Positions 6,397 through 13,037 of a stretch of DNA of 19,594 nucleotides are shown here, piece by piece. This DNA is from Dehalococcoidia bacterium. GTDB lineage: Bacteria > Chloroflexota > Dehalococcoidia > GIF9 > UBA5629. Both the position numbers and the translations under genes were made by a program. Under the pieces are notes generated by a model that was given only the letters and a program-made list of their open reading frames with translations, had not been told where the DNA came from and ran no database searches. The DNA lies in contig JBAZEK010000011.1 in the NCBI GenBank assembly GCA_041653995.1, forward strand, positions 1-19,594, written 5' to 3'. Numbering within the stretch: the first letter of the stretch is position 1; each line of letters opens with the position of its first letter.

Positions 6397-6601
6397 TGCC
6401 TTGCTCCTTTACTTGTTTGTCGTAACCGTCCGCGACTGCTAACAATTCAGCTTGGATGTACCCGAAACTGAATAGCGCGTCAATCCAGGCTTGTGTCTGT
6501 GTTTGTGAGTAGAGATACTTTTCCAAGGCTTGCAGTTCTTCACGCAGACGCTCTGCACGATATTCCGAGGCCGTAACAGGGACAACTTGTATGTGTGTCA
6601 T
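6389..6601 (-). CDS. Unknown 70-aa protein
   Basis: A 70-residue, mostly helical protein with no recognised family. It opens with a strand (THIQVVPVTASEYRAER) and continues as helices (LREELQALEKYLYSQT, then AWIDALFSFGYIQAELLAVAD). It starts at 6601 after GAAGGAGTAGACT, three bases beyond the 155-aa stop, and overlaps the following 88-aa gene by eight bases, so it is tightly coupled in the middle of the operon. No charge or membrane feature suggests a location other than the cytoplasm. Confidence 0.72.
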   Translation of the reverse strand: MTHIQVVPVTASEYRAERLREELQALEKYLYSQTQTQAWIDALFSFGYIQAELLAVADGYDKQVKEQGNG

Positions 6602-6604
6602 AGT

Positions 6605-7072
6605 CTACTCCTTCCTCTTTTCATCCCATAGTTGACCGAGGCGCTCAAGCTCATTCATCACTGCTTGGTTTAGACGCTGAATCTCAATAACAGCTTCTTG
6701 AAGTTCTTTGCGCATATGTCTGCTAAGTTTTTTGGTTTCAAGACTTCTACGCATCCACTTCAAGCGATTATCCAGCACTGTTTCTACTGGGTCTTCTTCT
6801 ACTGAAATGACCTCTTCTCCATCATAGATGTATTCTCCGATACCAAACTTATCGGCAAAAAAGGCACAGAAAGCCCATCCCCAACATAGACTAACATCAC
6901 TATGATAATTAATACCGAAGGCAAAGCAGTGTTCATCATTTGAATAGGCAAGGTCAGTGGTCGGTGCGGCGCGGACAACATTCTCAATAATTCTAGTATG
7001 TTCCTCGAAGAAAGACATAACCTCATCTAATTCCGCCTTACTTCTCAAATTGATATAAATTGAATATCCCAT
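6605..7072 (-). CDS. Unknown 155-aa protein, AT-richer than neighbours
   Basis: A 155-residue protein of unknown function. The first 95 residues alternate strands and helices (GYSIYINLRSKAELDEVMSF, AFGINYHSDVSLCWGWAFCA), suggesting a compact alpha/beta domain. The last 55 are a long charged helix (MRKELQEAVIEIQRLNQAVM, NELERLGQLWDEKRKE) that could form a coiled coil. By eye its DNA is clearly richer in A and T than the genes on either side, which may mark separate acquisition. ATG at 7072 follows CAGGAGTAGGCT. It sits between the 137-aa and 70-aa genes with three-base gaps. Confidence 0.75.
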   Translation of the reverse strand: MGYSIYINLRSKAELDEVMSFFEEHTRIIENVVRAAPTTDLAYSNDEHCFAFGINYHSDVSLCWGWAFCAFFADKFGIGEYIYDGEEVISVEEDPVETVLDNRLKWMRRSLETKKLSRHMRKELQEAVIEIQRLNQAVMNELERLGQLWDEKRKE

Positions 7073-7075
7073 AGC

Positions 7076-7489
7076 CTACTCCTGCCACGAACTGTCGGCG
7101 AATTCGAGCATTGCCGTTTCCGGCGCACAGTGGTTACAATAGCCTTGCCAGATCAACGGGAAGCGGTGGTCGCGCACGTTCACCGGCACATTCACGTTTT
7201 CATCATACCACGCTTGCAGCGCTGTCGTCGCGGCTTCCTCGGTGATGAACTGTAGCACCCACCCGTCCAGGCTGATGCACTGGCGGGCCAGGCGCACCGC
7301 ATACGGCTTGGTTGCGTCAACGGCGGCATAGAACACGCCGTGACAGAAATCGGCTTGCCAGGTGACGTGGCCCGGTAGCGGGCGGGCGGCGTTGAAGATG
7401 ACGTGACTCTCGGTAAGTTGGATGTTGCCGGGTACAACCTGCGGATAGCGGTTGATCTGCAAGTGGCGGACATTACATTTTAGGTTCAT
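7076..7489 (-). CDS. Unknown 137-aa protein
   Basis: A 137-residue protein of unknown function. It starts with NLKCNVRHLQINRYPQ and contains several beta strands (HVIFNAARPLPGHVTWQADF, GVFYAAVDATKPYAVRLA) with two cysteines in the last third (YCNHCAPET), the CxxC-type arrangement of a possible metal site together with the earlier cysteines. I chose ATG at 7489 because AAGGAG lies ten bases upstream. Reading further upstream would overlap the 57-aa gene. Its stop is three bases before the 155-aa gene. Confidence 0.72.
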   Translation of the reverse strand: MNLKCNVRHLQINRYPQVVPGNIQLTESHVIFNAARPLPGHVTWQADFCHGVFYAAVDATKPYAVRLARQCISLDGWVLQFITEEAATTALQAWYDENVNVPVNVRDHRFPLIWQGYCNHCAPETAMLEFADSSWQE

Positions 7490-7493
7490 AATG

Positions 7494-7667
7494 CTAATGC
7501 TCCTTAGGCATAGGTTCATTTGTGGGTACAAGTTCTCCGTCATCGTCGCATAGTCCCCACGTTGACCATACCGTGCCGCCGCGAGTTTCCACCTCGGCAA
7601 TCAAGGCATTGACCAATTCTTGCATACGCTCATCTACCCCGTCGATGTAGCCTTCAAACTTTATCAT
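7494..7667 (-). CDS. Unknown 57-aa acidic protein
   Basis: A short gene, 57 codons, that reads MIKFEGYIDGVDERMQELV, then ALIAEVETRGGTVWSTWG, and ends CDDDGELVPTNEPMPKEH. It is acidic, with one amphipathic helix (DERMQELVNALIAEVE). The ATG overlaps the stop of the 110-aa gene (ATGA), AAGGAGT lies three bases before the ATG, and the gene's own last codons (AAGGAG) provide the ribosome site for the 137-aa gene. Position, coupling and codon pattern make it a real gene although it is small. Function unknown. Confidence 0.72.
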   Translation of the reverse strand: MIKFEGYIDGVDERMQELVNALIAEVETRGGTVWSTWGLCDDDGELVPTNEPMPKEH

Positions 7668-7996
7668 AGCACTCCTTCTTCCAGCATCTTGACTTCGACT
7701 TTCACGGCTTCATCGTGGCCGTGATACACACCCGGCAGGCGTTGGTTGTCTGACGCTCGCCAGAGGCTAAACTCGCACATCCAGCGCCGTGTCCAGTCGC
7801 TCACCTTGCCGCGACTGCCGAACATCCAGCGCAGCGCCTTGAACGCATAGCGCAAGAGGACGTTATCCGGTAGCACGTAAGCGCCGCGTTGGTCGGCGAC
7901 AGTCACGCCCACGTTCCGCATATCCGGCTCGGCGTTGCTGTGATAGATGACTTCGATCTGTCCGGTAGTGGTTATAGTGATGACGGCTGGATGCAT
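7664..7996 (-). CDS. Unknown 110-aa protein
   Basis: A 110-residue protein of unknown function. The N-terminal 30 residues are beta (PAVITITTTGQIEVIYHS), the middle is basic and aromatic (LLRYAFKALRWMFGSRGK, WTRRWMCEFSLWRAS), and the C-terminus is a strand ending in VKVEVKMLEEGVL. The Trp/Arg-rich middle could contact nucleic acid, but that is a guess. The ATG overlaps the 80-aa stop (TAATG), and its own stop overlaps the 57-aa start (ATGA), so the three are translationally coupled. Confidence 0.72.
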   Translation of the reverse strand: MHPAVITITTTGQIEVIYHSNAEPDMRNVGVTVADQRGAYVLPDNVLLRYAFKALRWMFGSRGKVSDWTRRWMCEFSLWRASDNQRLPGVYHGHDEAVKVEVKMLEEGVL

Positions 7997-8238
7997 TAGG
8001 CTTCTCGCTTCCAGAAGTGTTTATATAGCACGCTTCCGAGTTCCACAAGAACTTCATCACGACGTTCTGCGGTTACGGTTACGCTGTCCAGACCGGGGTA
8101 ATGTCCGCAACGGAATTGTGCAACTGCTTCCCAACAAGCCAGATTGTCAGGCTTGCGCACGATGATCCTAAAAACGTGTGGTTCAGTATTGAGTCGTAAT
8201 ACTAACTGGCTATCGTGTTCATAAATTGTCTGTTCCAT
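7996..8238 (-). CDS. Unknown 80-aa protein
   Basis: An 80-residue protein, first gene of a seven-gene run of small proteins behind promoter P5. It is predicted to be two or three strands (SQLVLRLNTEPHVFRIIVRK), then WEAVAQFRCGHYPGLDSVTV, then a helix (RRDEVLVELGSVLYKHFWKR). I recognise no family. ATG at 8238 follows AAGGAGCAAGGCA, the same ribosome-site cassette that precedes several other operon-leading genes here. Confidence 0.74.
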   Translation of the reverse strand: MEQTIYEHDSQLVLRLNTEPHVFRIIVRKPDNLACWEAVAQFRCGHYPGLDSVTVTAERRDEVLVELGSVLYKHFWKREA

Positions 8239-8270
8239 TGCCTTGCTCCTTGTTGGTTATGTTTACATCC

Positions 8271-8310
8271 TGTTATTATTATAACAAAAATCGCACGGCG
8301 TTTATAACAA
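8271..8310 (-). promoter_or_regulatory. Class A promoter P5 (seven-gene small-protein operon)
   Basis: Minus strand: TTATAA at 8307-8302, 18 bases, TATAAT at 8283-8278 with extended TG, then AATAACA. The -35 element is in the hairpin loop. It differs from most siblings by T for C in the -35 element (TTATAA), as does P6. Confidence 0.8.
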
Positions 8311-8324
8311 TGCCGTGCGATTTT
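8284..8324 (-). terminator. Intrinsic terminator overlapping promoter P5
   Basis: Minus strand: AAAATCGCACGGC (8324-8312) pairs over 13 bp with GCCGTGCGATTTT (8299-8287), loop of 12 bases holding the -35 sequence, and the 3' arm ends in TTTTTG. The A-tract/T-tract flanks make it potentially active in both directions, but all genes here face the same way. It lies about 18 bases after the stop of the 342-aa gene. Confidence 0.82.
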
Positions 8325-8342
8325 GGTCGGCGTTCGTATCTC

Positions 8343-9371
8343 TTACAGTTGTGCCAGGGCAATGCTCAGGCGGGTCGCCTCCTGTTCGACGCTCGACTGA
8401 CCGGAGCGCAAGGTGTTGATTGTGGTATGCAGTTCAGCAGCAGCCTTGACGATCTGCGCTACCTTCCAGGCGTTATTGAGCAACGGCTTGGGTGTGGCAT
8501 CCCACACGGTAGAAAGCTCATTCCACGCCCGGCTCCACTGGTTGTAAGCGTCGGTCATATTCTGAGCGGCGGCTTGCATCTGCGGGACGGTCTGCGGCGC
8601 GTTCGGCGCTTCCGGCAGTTCGTCAGGCGGTTCTTCATAGGCCGGTGTTTCGTCGGTCACGTCCGCTTGCGGCGCGGCGTTCTTCCAGGCGATAGCCCAG
8701 GCTTCGTACTCCGGGTAGCGGGCTTCGATTTCGTCGGCCAGATCATCGCCGACGAAATCGCGATCCGCGTCGAAGTCGGCATCCAACAGGAGCGGCGTCG
8801 CCATAGAGCTTTTGCTACCAGTGCCGCGTTTCTCCATTGGGCCAGCGTACAGTCGCACGCCAAAGAACATTGATCCGAGCGCCCCTTTCGTGGCGTGATT
8901 GACGCGCAGCCGGTGCGCCTTGACTGCCTCGAAGAAGTCCTTCGTCGCCATTCCGGTCAGCGTGAGCATCACCGGGCCAAGCCAGGAAAGCTCTTGGTTG
9001 TTCGGGCTGGCATAGCCCTTGACGTAAAGCAGGGCTTGCACCTTGCCGCGTGCGCCGTCTACGTAAGCCTTATGATACTCGGCGCGTCCACTGACATCGT
9101 AGGATACCCACGAAAAGCGCGATGTGATGATGACACATTCCAGTGTCGGGATATACAGCGCGGCGTTCTGTTCGCCGGTGTTGAAGCTGAACGTCGCCGG
9201 GACTGCGCCGAGCGGTGTGCCGTTGAGGTAATTGACTTGTTCCTCAATCATCACCGCCCCGCCGCGATCCGGTAACGGGGCCAACTGATTGGCCTTATTT
9301 GCCCACTGAATGAACGGATAGGCGGGCCGTTGTTCTTGAATCTTCGATTGGCGATTCTGCCAGTTACTCAT
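8343..9371 (-). CDS. Unknown 342-aa protein, possible DNA-metabolism role
   Basis: A 342-residue protein. Residues about 15-200 are mostly beta with conserved-looking turns (YPFIQWANKANQLAPLPDRG, GGAVMIEEQVNYL, PTLECVIITSRFSWVSYD, GPVMLTLTGMATKDF). Then comes an acidic, proline-rich linker (DETPAYEEPPDELPEAPNAP) and a helical C-terminal part (about 265-342) with several amphipathic repeats. An oligonucleotide-binding-like body with an acidic linker would fit a single-stranded-DNA-binding or recombination accessory protein, and I recall similar phage proteins filed under DUF5895, but this is not certain. ATG at 9371 follows AAGGAGAACAGACT. It is the last gene of the P6 unit. Confidence 0.7.
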   Translation of the reverse strand: MSNWQNRQSKIQEQRPAYPFIQWANKANQLAPLPDRGGAVMIEEQVNYLNGTPLGAVPATFSFNTGEQNAALYIPTLECVIITSRFSWVSYDVSGRAEYHKAYVDGARGKVQALLYVKGYASPNNQELSWLGPVMLTLTGMATKDFFEAVKAHRLRVNHATKGALGSMFFGVRLYAGPMEKRGTGSKSSMATPLLLDADFDADRDFVGDDLADEIEARYPEYEAWAIAWKNAAPQADVTDETPAYEEPPDELPEAPNAPQTVPQMQAAAQNMTDAYNQWSRAWNELSTVWDATPKPLLNNAWKVAQIVKAAAELHTTINTLRSGQSSVEQEATRLSIALAQL

Positions 9372-9427
9372 AGTCTGTTCTCCTTGTCTTTTTATGATAG
9401 TAATGCTTTAGCTTGTTGGTCTATGCG

Positions 9428-9871
9428 TTAGCGTGTTTTACTCGGTACGATCCCTACCTCCTTCAGTAAGTCCAGCCCGCCGACTAACGCCAGGACAGTC
9501 GCGGCCACGTCGTCAGCACTTGCGCCTTGTCGGGCCGTGACGTTGATCGGTGTCCCTTCGGCGGTGTAGACCGTCACCCAGGCGATAGCCTGTGCCTCGT
9601 GGTGCTTGGCCGGTTGCGGCTGCAAACCGTCGAGCGTGAGCATATCACGGCGCGTGGCGTAGTTGGTCAGCGCGTACAAGGCGGCTTCCAGATCGCCGTC
9701 ATAGTCACTCACTTTTTCGACTTCGCCGAGCGCCGTCAGTACATCGCTCTGGTCAAGGTTCAGCTTGCCGACACGGGCCATAAAAGCCTTTTGCGCCGCA
9801 TCGTTAAAAATCCAGTGCGCCGGTACTTCCACTTGCGGCGCTTCCGCTACGTATTGTACTTTGTCTTCCAT
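9428..9871 (-). CDS. Unknown 147-aa protein
   Basis: A 147-residue protein of unknown function. The N-terminal part is acidic and helical (SDVLTALGEVEKVSDYDG, LEAALYALTNYATRRDM). The C-terminal part has a strand pair and helix reading WVTVYTAEGTPINVTARQGA, then ADDVAATVLALVGGLDLLKE, a beta-grasp- or ubiquitin-like pattern seen in many phage proteins. It starts at 9871 behind AAAGGAGTGAGCT, eleven bases after the 63-aa gene's stop. About 56 bases separate it from the 342-aa gene; no promoter is evident in that gap. Confidence 0.72.
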   Translation of the reverse strand: MEDKVQYVAEAPQVEVPAHWIFNDAAQKAFMARVGKLNLDQSDVLTALGEVEKVSDYDGDLEAALYALTNYATRRDMLTLDGLQPQPAKHHEAQAIAWVTVYTAEGTPINVTARQGASADDVAATVLALVGGLDLLKEVGIVPSKTR

Positions 9872-9882
9872 AGCTCACTCCT

Positions 9883-10074
9883 TTACATCAACGCACCGGG
9901 GTGTGCCAGCGCGTAACGATCAGAGAAGTTGTCGCCGTCATCGTCAGGCAGTGGATAACCGAAGTCCAGTGGGTTGTCGGCTTGTCCGCAGTTGTCAACG
10001 TTGAAGTACATCCGCGCTTCCGCATAGTCGGCGGCGGCGGTCATTTCGCTGTAGGTCATATTTTCGTAGTCCAT
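9883..10074 (-). CDS. Unknown 63-aa acidic protein
   Basis: A 63-residue, strongly acidic protein of unknown function, first gene of the P6 unit. It has a helix at the start (MTYSEMTAAADYAEARMYF) and a Asp/Asn/Pro-rich second half (PLDFGYPLPDDDGDNFSDRY). The acidic loop DDDGDNFSD looks like it could bind a divalent metal, but no full EF-hand is present. ATG at 10074 follows AAGGAGCAAAGTA. Confidence 0.7.
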   Translation of the reverse strand: MDYENMTYSEMTAAADYAEARMYFNVDNCGQADNPLDFGYPLPDDDGDNFSDRYALAHPGALM

Positions 10075-10100
10075 TACTTTGCTCCTTGTCTATCGTGTCT

Positions 10101-10139
10101 CTATATTATTATAACAATAATGGGGGGCGCTTTATAACA
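10101..10139 (-). promoter_or_regulatory. Class A promoter P6 (63/147/342-aa operon)
   Basis: Minus strand: TTATAA at 10137-10132, 18 bases, TATAAT at 10113-10108 with extended TG. The -35 hexamer overlaps the stop codon of the sigma-like gene (CTGTTATAA), so the end of that coding sequence doubles as promoter. Confidence 0.8.
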
Positions 10140-10146
10140 GCGCCCC
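10114..10146 (-). terminator. Hairpin overlapping promoter P6 and the end of the sigma-like gene
   Basis: Minus strand: GGGGCGCT (10146-10139) pairs perfectly over 8 bp with AGCGCCCC (10131-10124). The 5' arm is the last sense codons of the sigma-like gene and the loop holds its stop codon and the -35 element. The following bases (CCATTATTG) are only moderately T-rich, so termination may be partial. Confidence 0.6.
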
Positions 10147-10662
10147 TTCCAGTTGTGTCCGCAGGTTCTTGACGATTCTCGATACCTGCATCGGGTACAT
10201 CCCCGTCATTCGGGCAATCTCGCTGGCCTTGTAGCCGTCGTACAGATACCCGGCAATCGCTTGGCTTTCGGCGTCCAGTCCGGCGACGATCTGGCGAACG
10301 GTGCTCATTAGTTCGTAGTCTACGGTGGTGGTCATCTGCGCGAGCGTGTCGGCGTAGTCGAGCTTGCCTTCATCGTCATCGCCTTCCATTGCTACGTCGT
10401 AGCTAACGGTGGTCTTGCCGTGCTGTTCCTGGTACGTATGGTAGAGCTTGGAGAAGGTATTGCGGGTGTTATTGCTGGCGGCGATGAGCAGGTAAGCCGG
10501 GCCTTTGGTTACAATATCGGGGTTCTTGACGGTGGCTTCCAGCGCCTGCACGACGATCTCGTTGTAGGCGTCCTGGGCTTCGCATCCAAACTGGCGGGCG
10601 ATTGCGTGCGCTTGCTTCCAAATCCCGGCTTCGTGAATCCCGTAAACTACTGTATTTTCCAT
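10132..10662 (-). CDS. Sigma-70-family-like (ECF-like) regulator
   Basis: A 176-residue protein with the two-part plan of a small sigma factor. Residues about 13-75 resemble region 2 (WKQAHAIARQFGCEAQDAYN, then ALEATVKNP and AYLLIAASNNTRNTFSKLYH), an acidic linker follows (MEGDDDEGKLDYAD), and residues 125-170 are a region-4 HTH: AGLDAESQAIAGYLYDGYKA, then SEIARMTGMYPMQVSRIVKN. No anti-sigma gene is adjacent. It stands alone behind a consensus housekeeping promoter (TTGACA, 16 bp, TATAAT). Inference: it may direct polymerase to the class A promoters of this region. It could instead be a non-sigma HTH protein with the same fold. ATG at 10662 follows AGGGAGCCAGAGCA. Confidence 0.78.
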   Translation of the reverse strand: MENTVVYGIHEAGIWKQAHAIARQFGCEAQDAYNEIVVQALEATVKNPDIVTKGPAYLLIAASNNTRNTFSKLYHTYQEQHGKTTVSYDVAMEGDDDEGKLDYADTLAQMTTTVDYELMSTVRQIVAGLDAESQAIAGYLYDGYKASEIARMTGMYPMQVSRIVKNLRTQLEGALL

Positions 10663-10699
10663 TGCTCTGGCTCCCTGTTGTTCGTGTTTCTTTGTTTTT

Positions 10700-10751
10700 A
10701 CTATTATAAGTATTATAACATATAATCCTAGAATGTCAATAGTTATAACAG
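10700..10751 (-). promoter_or_regulatory. Housekeeping-type promoter P7 (sigma-like gene) with upstream GTTATAAC palindrome
   Basis: Minus strand: TTGACA at 10739-10734, 16 bases, TATAAT at 10717-10712 with extended TG (TGTTATAAT). It is the only perfect TTGACA in the intergenic regions of the window. A perfect 8-bp palindrome GTTATAAC (10742-10749) sits just upstream and could be an operator or an activator site. A second TATAAT (10708-10703) lies downstream of the first. Confidence 0.8.
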
Positions 10752-10815
10752 TATAAACGGGCGATTTTTAACACGAATTTCCAAAGTCGTTTTGGCGTTG
10801 CGTAGTACTGTAGTA

Positions 10816-10893
10816 CTACTCGCGCCAGTCGAACGTCGCGCAGGCGGCGACGAAGACGACGACTAGAAACAGGCCGATGATAATGGTGTTCAT
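10816..10893 (-). CDS. 25-aa hydrophobic peptide with lipobox-like end
   Basis: A 25-codon gene: MNTIIIGLFLVVVFVAAC then ATFDWRE. ATG at 10893 has an excellent ribosome site (TAAGGAGAAGCA) that contains the stop of the DnaB-like helicase gene, so it is coupled to that operon and is its last gene. The first 17 residues are a membrane helix. VAAC fits a lipobox, giving a mature lipidated octapeptide, but the N-terminus lacks the usual positive charge, so it may simply be a single-span membrane peptide. Roles known for such peptides include lysis proteins, membrane-anchored inhibitors and type I toxins; nothing here decides. Confidence 0.6.
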   Translation of the reverse strand: MNTIIIGLFLVVVFVAACATFDWRE

Positions 10894-10902
10894 TGCTTCT
10901 CC

Positions 10903-11925
10903 TTATGCGCCATTGCGCTGAATGTCAGTAATGAGGAAGCGTGCGCCGTGCATATACTGTTGGAAGCTACCGCAGCGCCCCATTGTGTTTTTGTCGATCT
11001 TGACGTTGATGACTGGATTCTCCGAGCCGTCACGGTGTAGCAGGATAACGATATTGGCCTTCTCGGTTTTCTCACCAGCGCCACGAATACCGCTGCGGTC
11101 TAAGTCTTCAAAGTTGGCTTGCTTGGCGCTCTTGTTCAGTTGCGCCAGGAGCAAGGCCGGGCGTTCGATAGCCTCGGCGGTACGCTTGACGGTTTCGACG
11201 GCATCGGCTTCTCTGGCAAACGGGTTACTACCATAAGTCTTTAACTGCCGTTCTGACGGCATCGCTTTTTCCAGATAGTCGATGATGAACACGTCGCAGA
11301 TTCCGGCGGCGGTCAAGGCTTGCACTTCGGTCATTGCCTTTTCCATTGTCCAGCCTGGAGTATGCACATAGGTAATGCTACCCGGCCATTGGCGTAGGCG
11401 TTCGTTGGCGGCGTGATAGGCTTGCTCTTGTTCCGGTGTGAGCAAGCCGGTCTTTAGATCGCGGCGCGGGATGTTGGCTTGGCGGGCCATCCGGCGGTCT
11501 AGCATCAGGCTTCGGTTTAGTTCGAAGTGGATAAAGACCACGTTCAAGCCGCTATACGCCCAGTGCTCGGCCAGGTTCTCTGCGTACATCGTTTTACCGC
11601 CACCATCGGCAGCGCTCAACACGGCCAGCAGGCCAGGGTCTAACGGGTCAAGTACGGCGTTCCACGAAGGCCACGGCCACGTCAAGACGCGGCGTTCTGC
11701 TTCCGGCAAGCTGGATTGTGCGGCGCGTTCTTGAATGATCGTGTCGTAAGTCTCGAAGGTTTGTTCCCATAACAGCCGCGCCTCCGGGTCACCGGCGCTC
11801 AGTTTGTGCAACTGCTCGCGTAGCCAGTGATGCAGTTCCTCCGGCCCTGCGTCGGCATAGATGCGCCGGAACAGTTCTTGTCCGAGTACCATATAGGCTT
11901 CGACTTGCGGGCTATTGTAAGTCAT
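10903..11925 (-). CDS. DnaB-like replicative helicase
   Basis: A 340-residue RecA-fold helicase of the DnaB family. The P-loop is a variant, SAADGGGKT (about residues 104-112) in place of the usual ARPGMGKT. It is followed by VVFIHFELNRSLMLDRRMAR (motif 1a, matching DnaB 'FSLEMS...R'), Walker B DVFIIDYLEK (211-220), motif H3/H4 PALLLAQLNK (256-265), DLDRSGIRGAGE and a terminal VILLHRDG strand. The N-terminal 90 residues are a helical region much shorter than a full DnaB N-domain. It unwinds DNA 5' to 3' in this family. The start overlaps the upstream replisome-organiser-like gene (ATGA) behind GGAGGAATACGT, consistent with a loader-helicase pair. Confidence 0.85.
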   Translation of the reverse strand: MTYNSPQVEAYMVLGQELFRRIYADAGPEELHHWLREQLHKLSAGDPEARLLWEQTFETYDTIIQERAAQSSLPEAERRVLTWPWPSWNAVLDPLDPGLLAVLSAADGGGKTMYAENLAEHWAYSGLNVVFIHFELNRSLMLDRRMARQANIPRRDLKTGLLTPEQEQAYHAANERLRQWPGSITYVHTPGWTMEKAMTEVQALTAAGICDVFIIDYLEKAMPSERQLKTYGSNPFAREADAVETVKRTAEAIERPALLLAQLNKSAKQANFEDLDRSGIRGAGEKTEKANIVILLHRDGSENPVINVKIDKNTMGRCGSFQQYMHGARFLITDIQRNGA

Positions 11926-13037
11926 ACGTATTCCTCCACTTCTTCTAATGTCCCGTCTGAATGGATTAAGGTTATTTTCTGCAATTTCTTTTCGTGCGGC
12001 ATCTTCACGCCCGGCACGTTCCCGGTATAGATCGCCGTCGCCGTCTTGAGGATGCTGTTCGGGTTGGCTATGGTCATCTTGCCGCTACGCAGGTGGTCTA
12101 CCGTCAGGCAGATGAGCTTTTCGGCGCGGGCGGCGTCCCATTCGCACAGTTCGGCAATCTCACGCAACGGCGACCACCATAACGACCCGGCGGCTTTCTT
12201 CTCTCTGGCGGTCTTGCTATGCGGCGGCGGCAGTTTGGTCTTGGCGCAGAAGTGCGCTTCCAGTTGGGCGCGGATCGCGTTCTTGTTCGGGCCGGCTGGC
12301 TTCGGCGGCGCGGCAGGAGCGGCGGGCGCAGGCGGGTCGTCGAATAGGGTGGCAATCTCCGCTTGGCAGTCTACGCTTATAGCGACGGGTGGGTAGTCTT
12401 GTTCCACGCTCTCAGGTGGCAAGCTTCCCTCTTGTGCAGGTGTCTCGTGCTCCAAGTCTGAGGGGGCGGGCGTATGCGCTGACGGAACGTCAGCAAATGT
12501 ATTTTCTTTATTCTTTGGAGTAATCTCTGCGTTAATCTCTGTATACGTCCCTAATTCTAATGGCATACCTGTGCCATTAGAATTGCATAGGGGTGTATTT
12601 ATAATCTCAGAGGGGTATGTAAGTTCTTTCAATCGCGCCACATTCAGGCCGATATAAAGTACGTTATTTATCGCTTGCCCGTGTGGTTTTATAGTCCTAA
12701 ACTCTAAGTCGATCACGCCCTTGTCCTGCAAGTTCTTTATTGCAGCCTTGACTTGATTTTTGGTGAATCCGAATTCGTCAGCAAATGAGGTGTAGGAGCG
12801 TTGTAGTTTATCAGCATCGAATTTGCGATGATGTCCTGTTACGCCTCCGGTAGGTTCGTTGCGTTCCTCAGTGGGGCGATACCAGTAGACTATCTCAGAA
12901 AGTAAGGTCACGGCAATGGCATCTGGCTTGCCGTTCTCGTGGGTAATAGATTTGTACCATTGCGGCGGGGTTACGTTTCCAGTGAGGCTAAAGGATAACA
13001 TATCAATCCCGGTTTGTGTCAACGGTTTTTTACTCAT
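11922..13037 (-). CDS. Replisome-organiser-like replication protein (winged helix)
   Basis: A 371-residue protein. The start (SFSLTGNVTPPQWYKSITHE, then AIAVTLLSEIVYWYRPTEER) matches replication proteins of phages and plasmids of Gram-positive bacteria. LQRSYTSFADEFGFTKNQVK followed by NLQDKGVIDLEFRTI is a winged-helix DNA-binding domain. A long Pro/Ala/Glu linker (about residues 175-260, with FDDPPAPAAPAAPPKPAG) leads to a helical C-terminal domain (AAGSLWWSPLREIAELCEWD, ILKTATAIYTGNVPGVKM) that probably binds the helicase. Predicted role: recognise the origin and load the DnaB-like helicase encoded next, whose ATG overlaps this stop. ATG at 13037 overlaps the GIY-YIG gene by eight bases behind GGAGAAAACA. 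Confidence 0.8.
   Translation of the reverse strand: MSKKPLTQTGIDMLSFSLTGNVTPPQWYKSITHENGKPDAIAVTLLSEIVYWYRPTEERNEPTGGVTGHHRKFDADKLQRSYTSFADEFGFTKNQVKAAIKNLQDKGVIDLEFRTIKPHGQAINNVLYIGLNVARLKELTYPSEIINTPLCNSNGTGMPLELGTYTEINAEITPKNKENTFADVPSAHTPAPSDLEHETPAQEGSLPPESVEQDYPPVAISVDCQAEIATLFDDPPAPAAPAAPPKPAGPNKNAIRAQLEAHFCAKTKLPPPHSKTAREKKAAGSLWWSPLREIAELCEWDAARAEKLICLTVDHLRSGKMTIANPNSILKTATAIYTGNVPGVKMPHEKKLQKITLIHSDGTLEEVEEYV

Noticed and set aside
8226..8873. Plus-strand open frame of 215 codons over promoter P5 and the end of the 342-aa gene
   Set aside because: It runs through a terminator-promoter joint; no ribosome site; composition follows the opposite gene.
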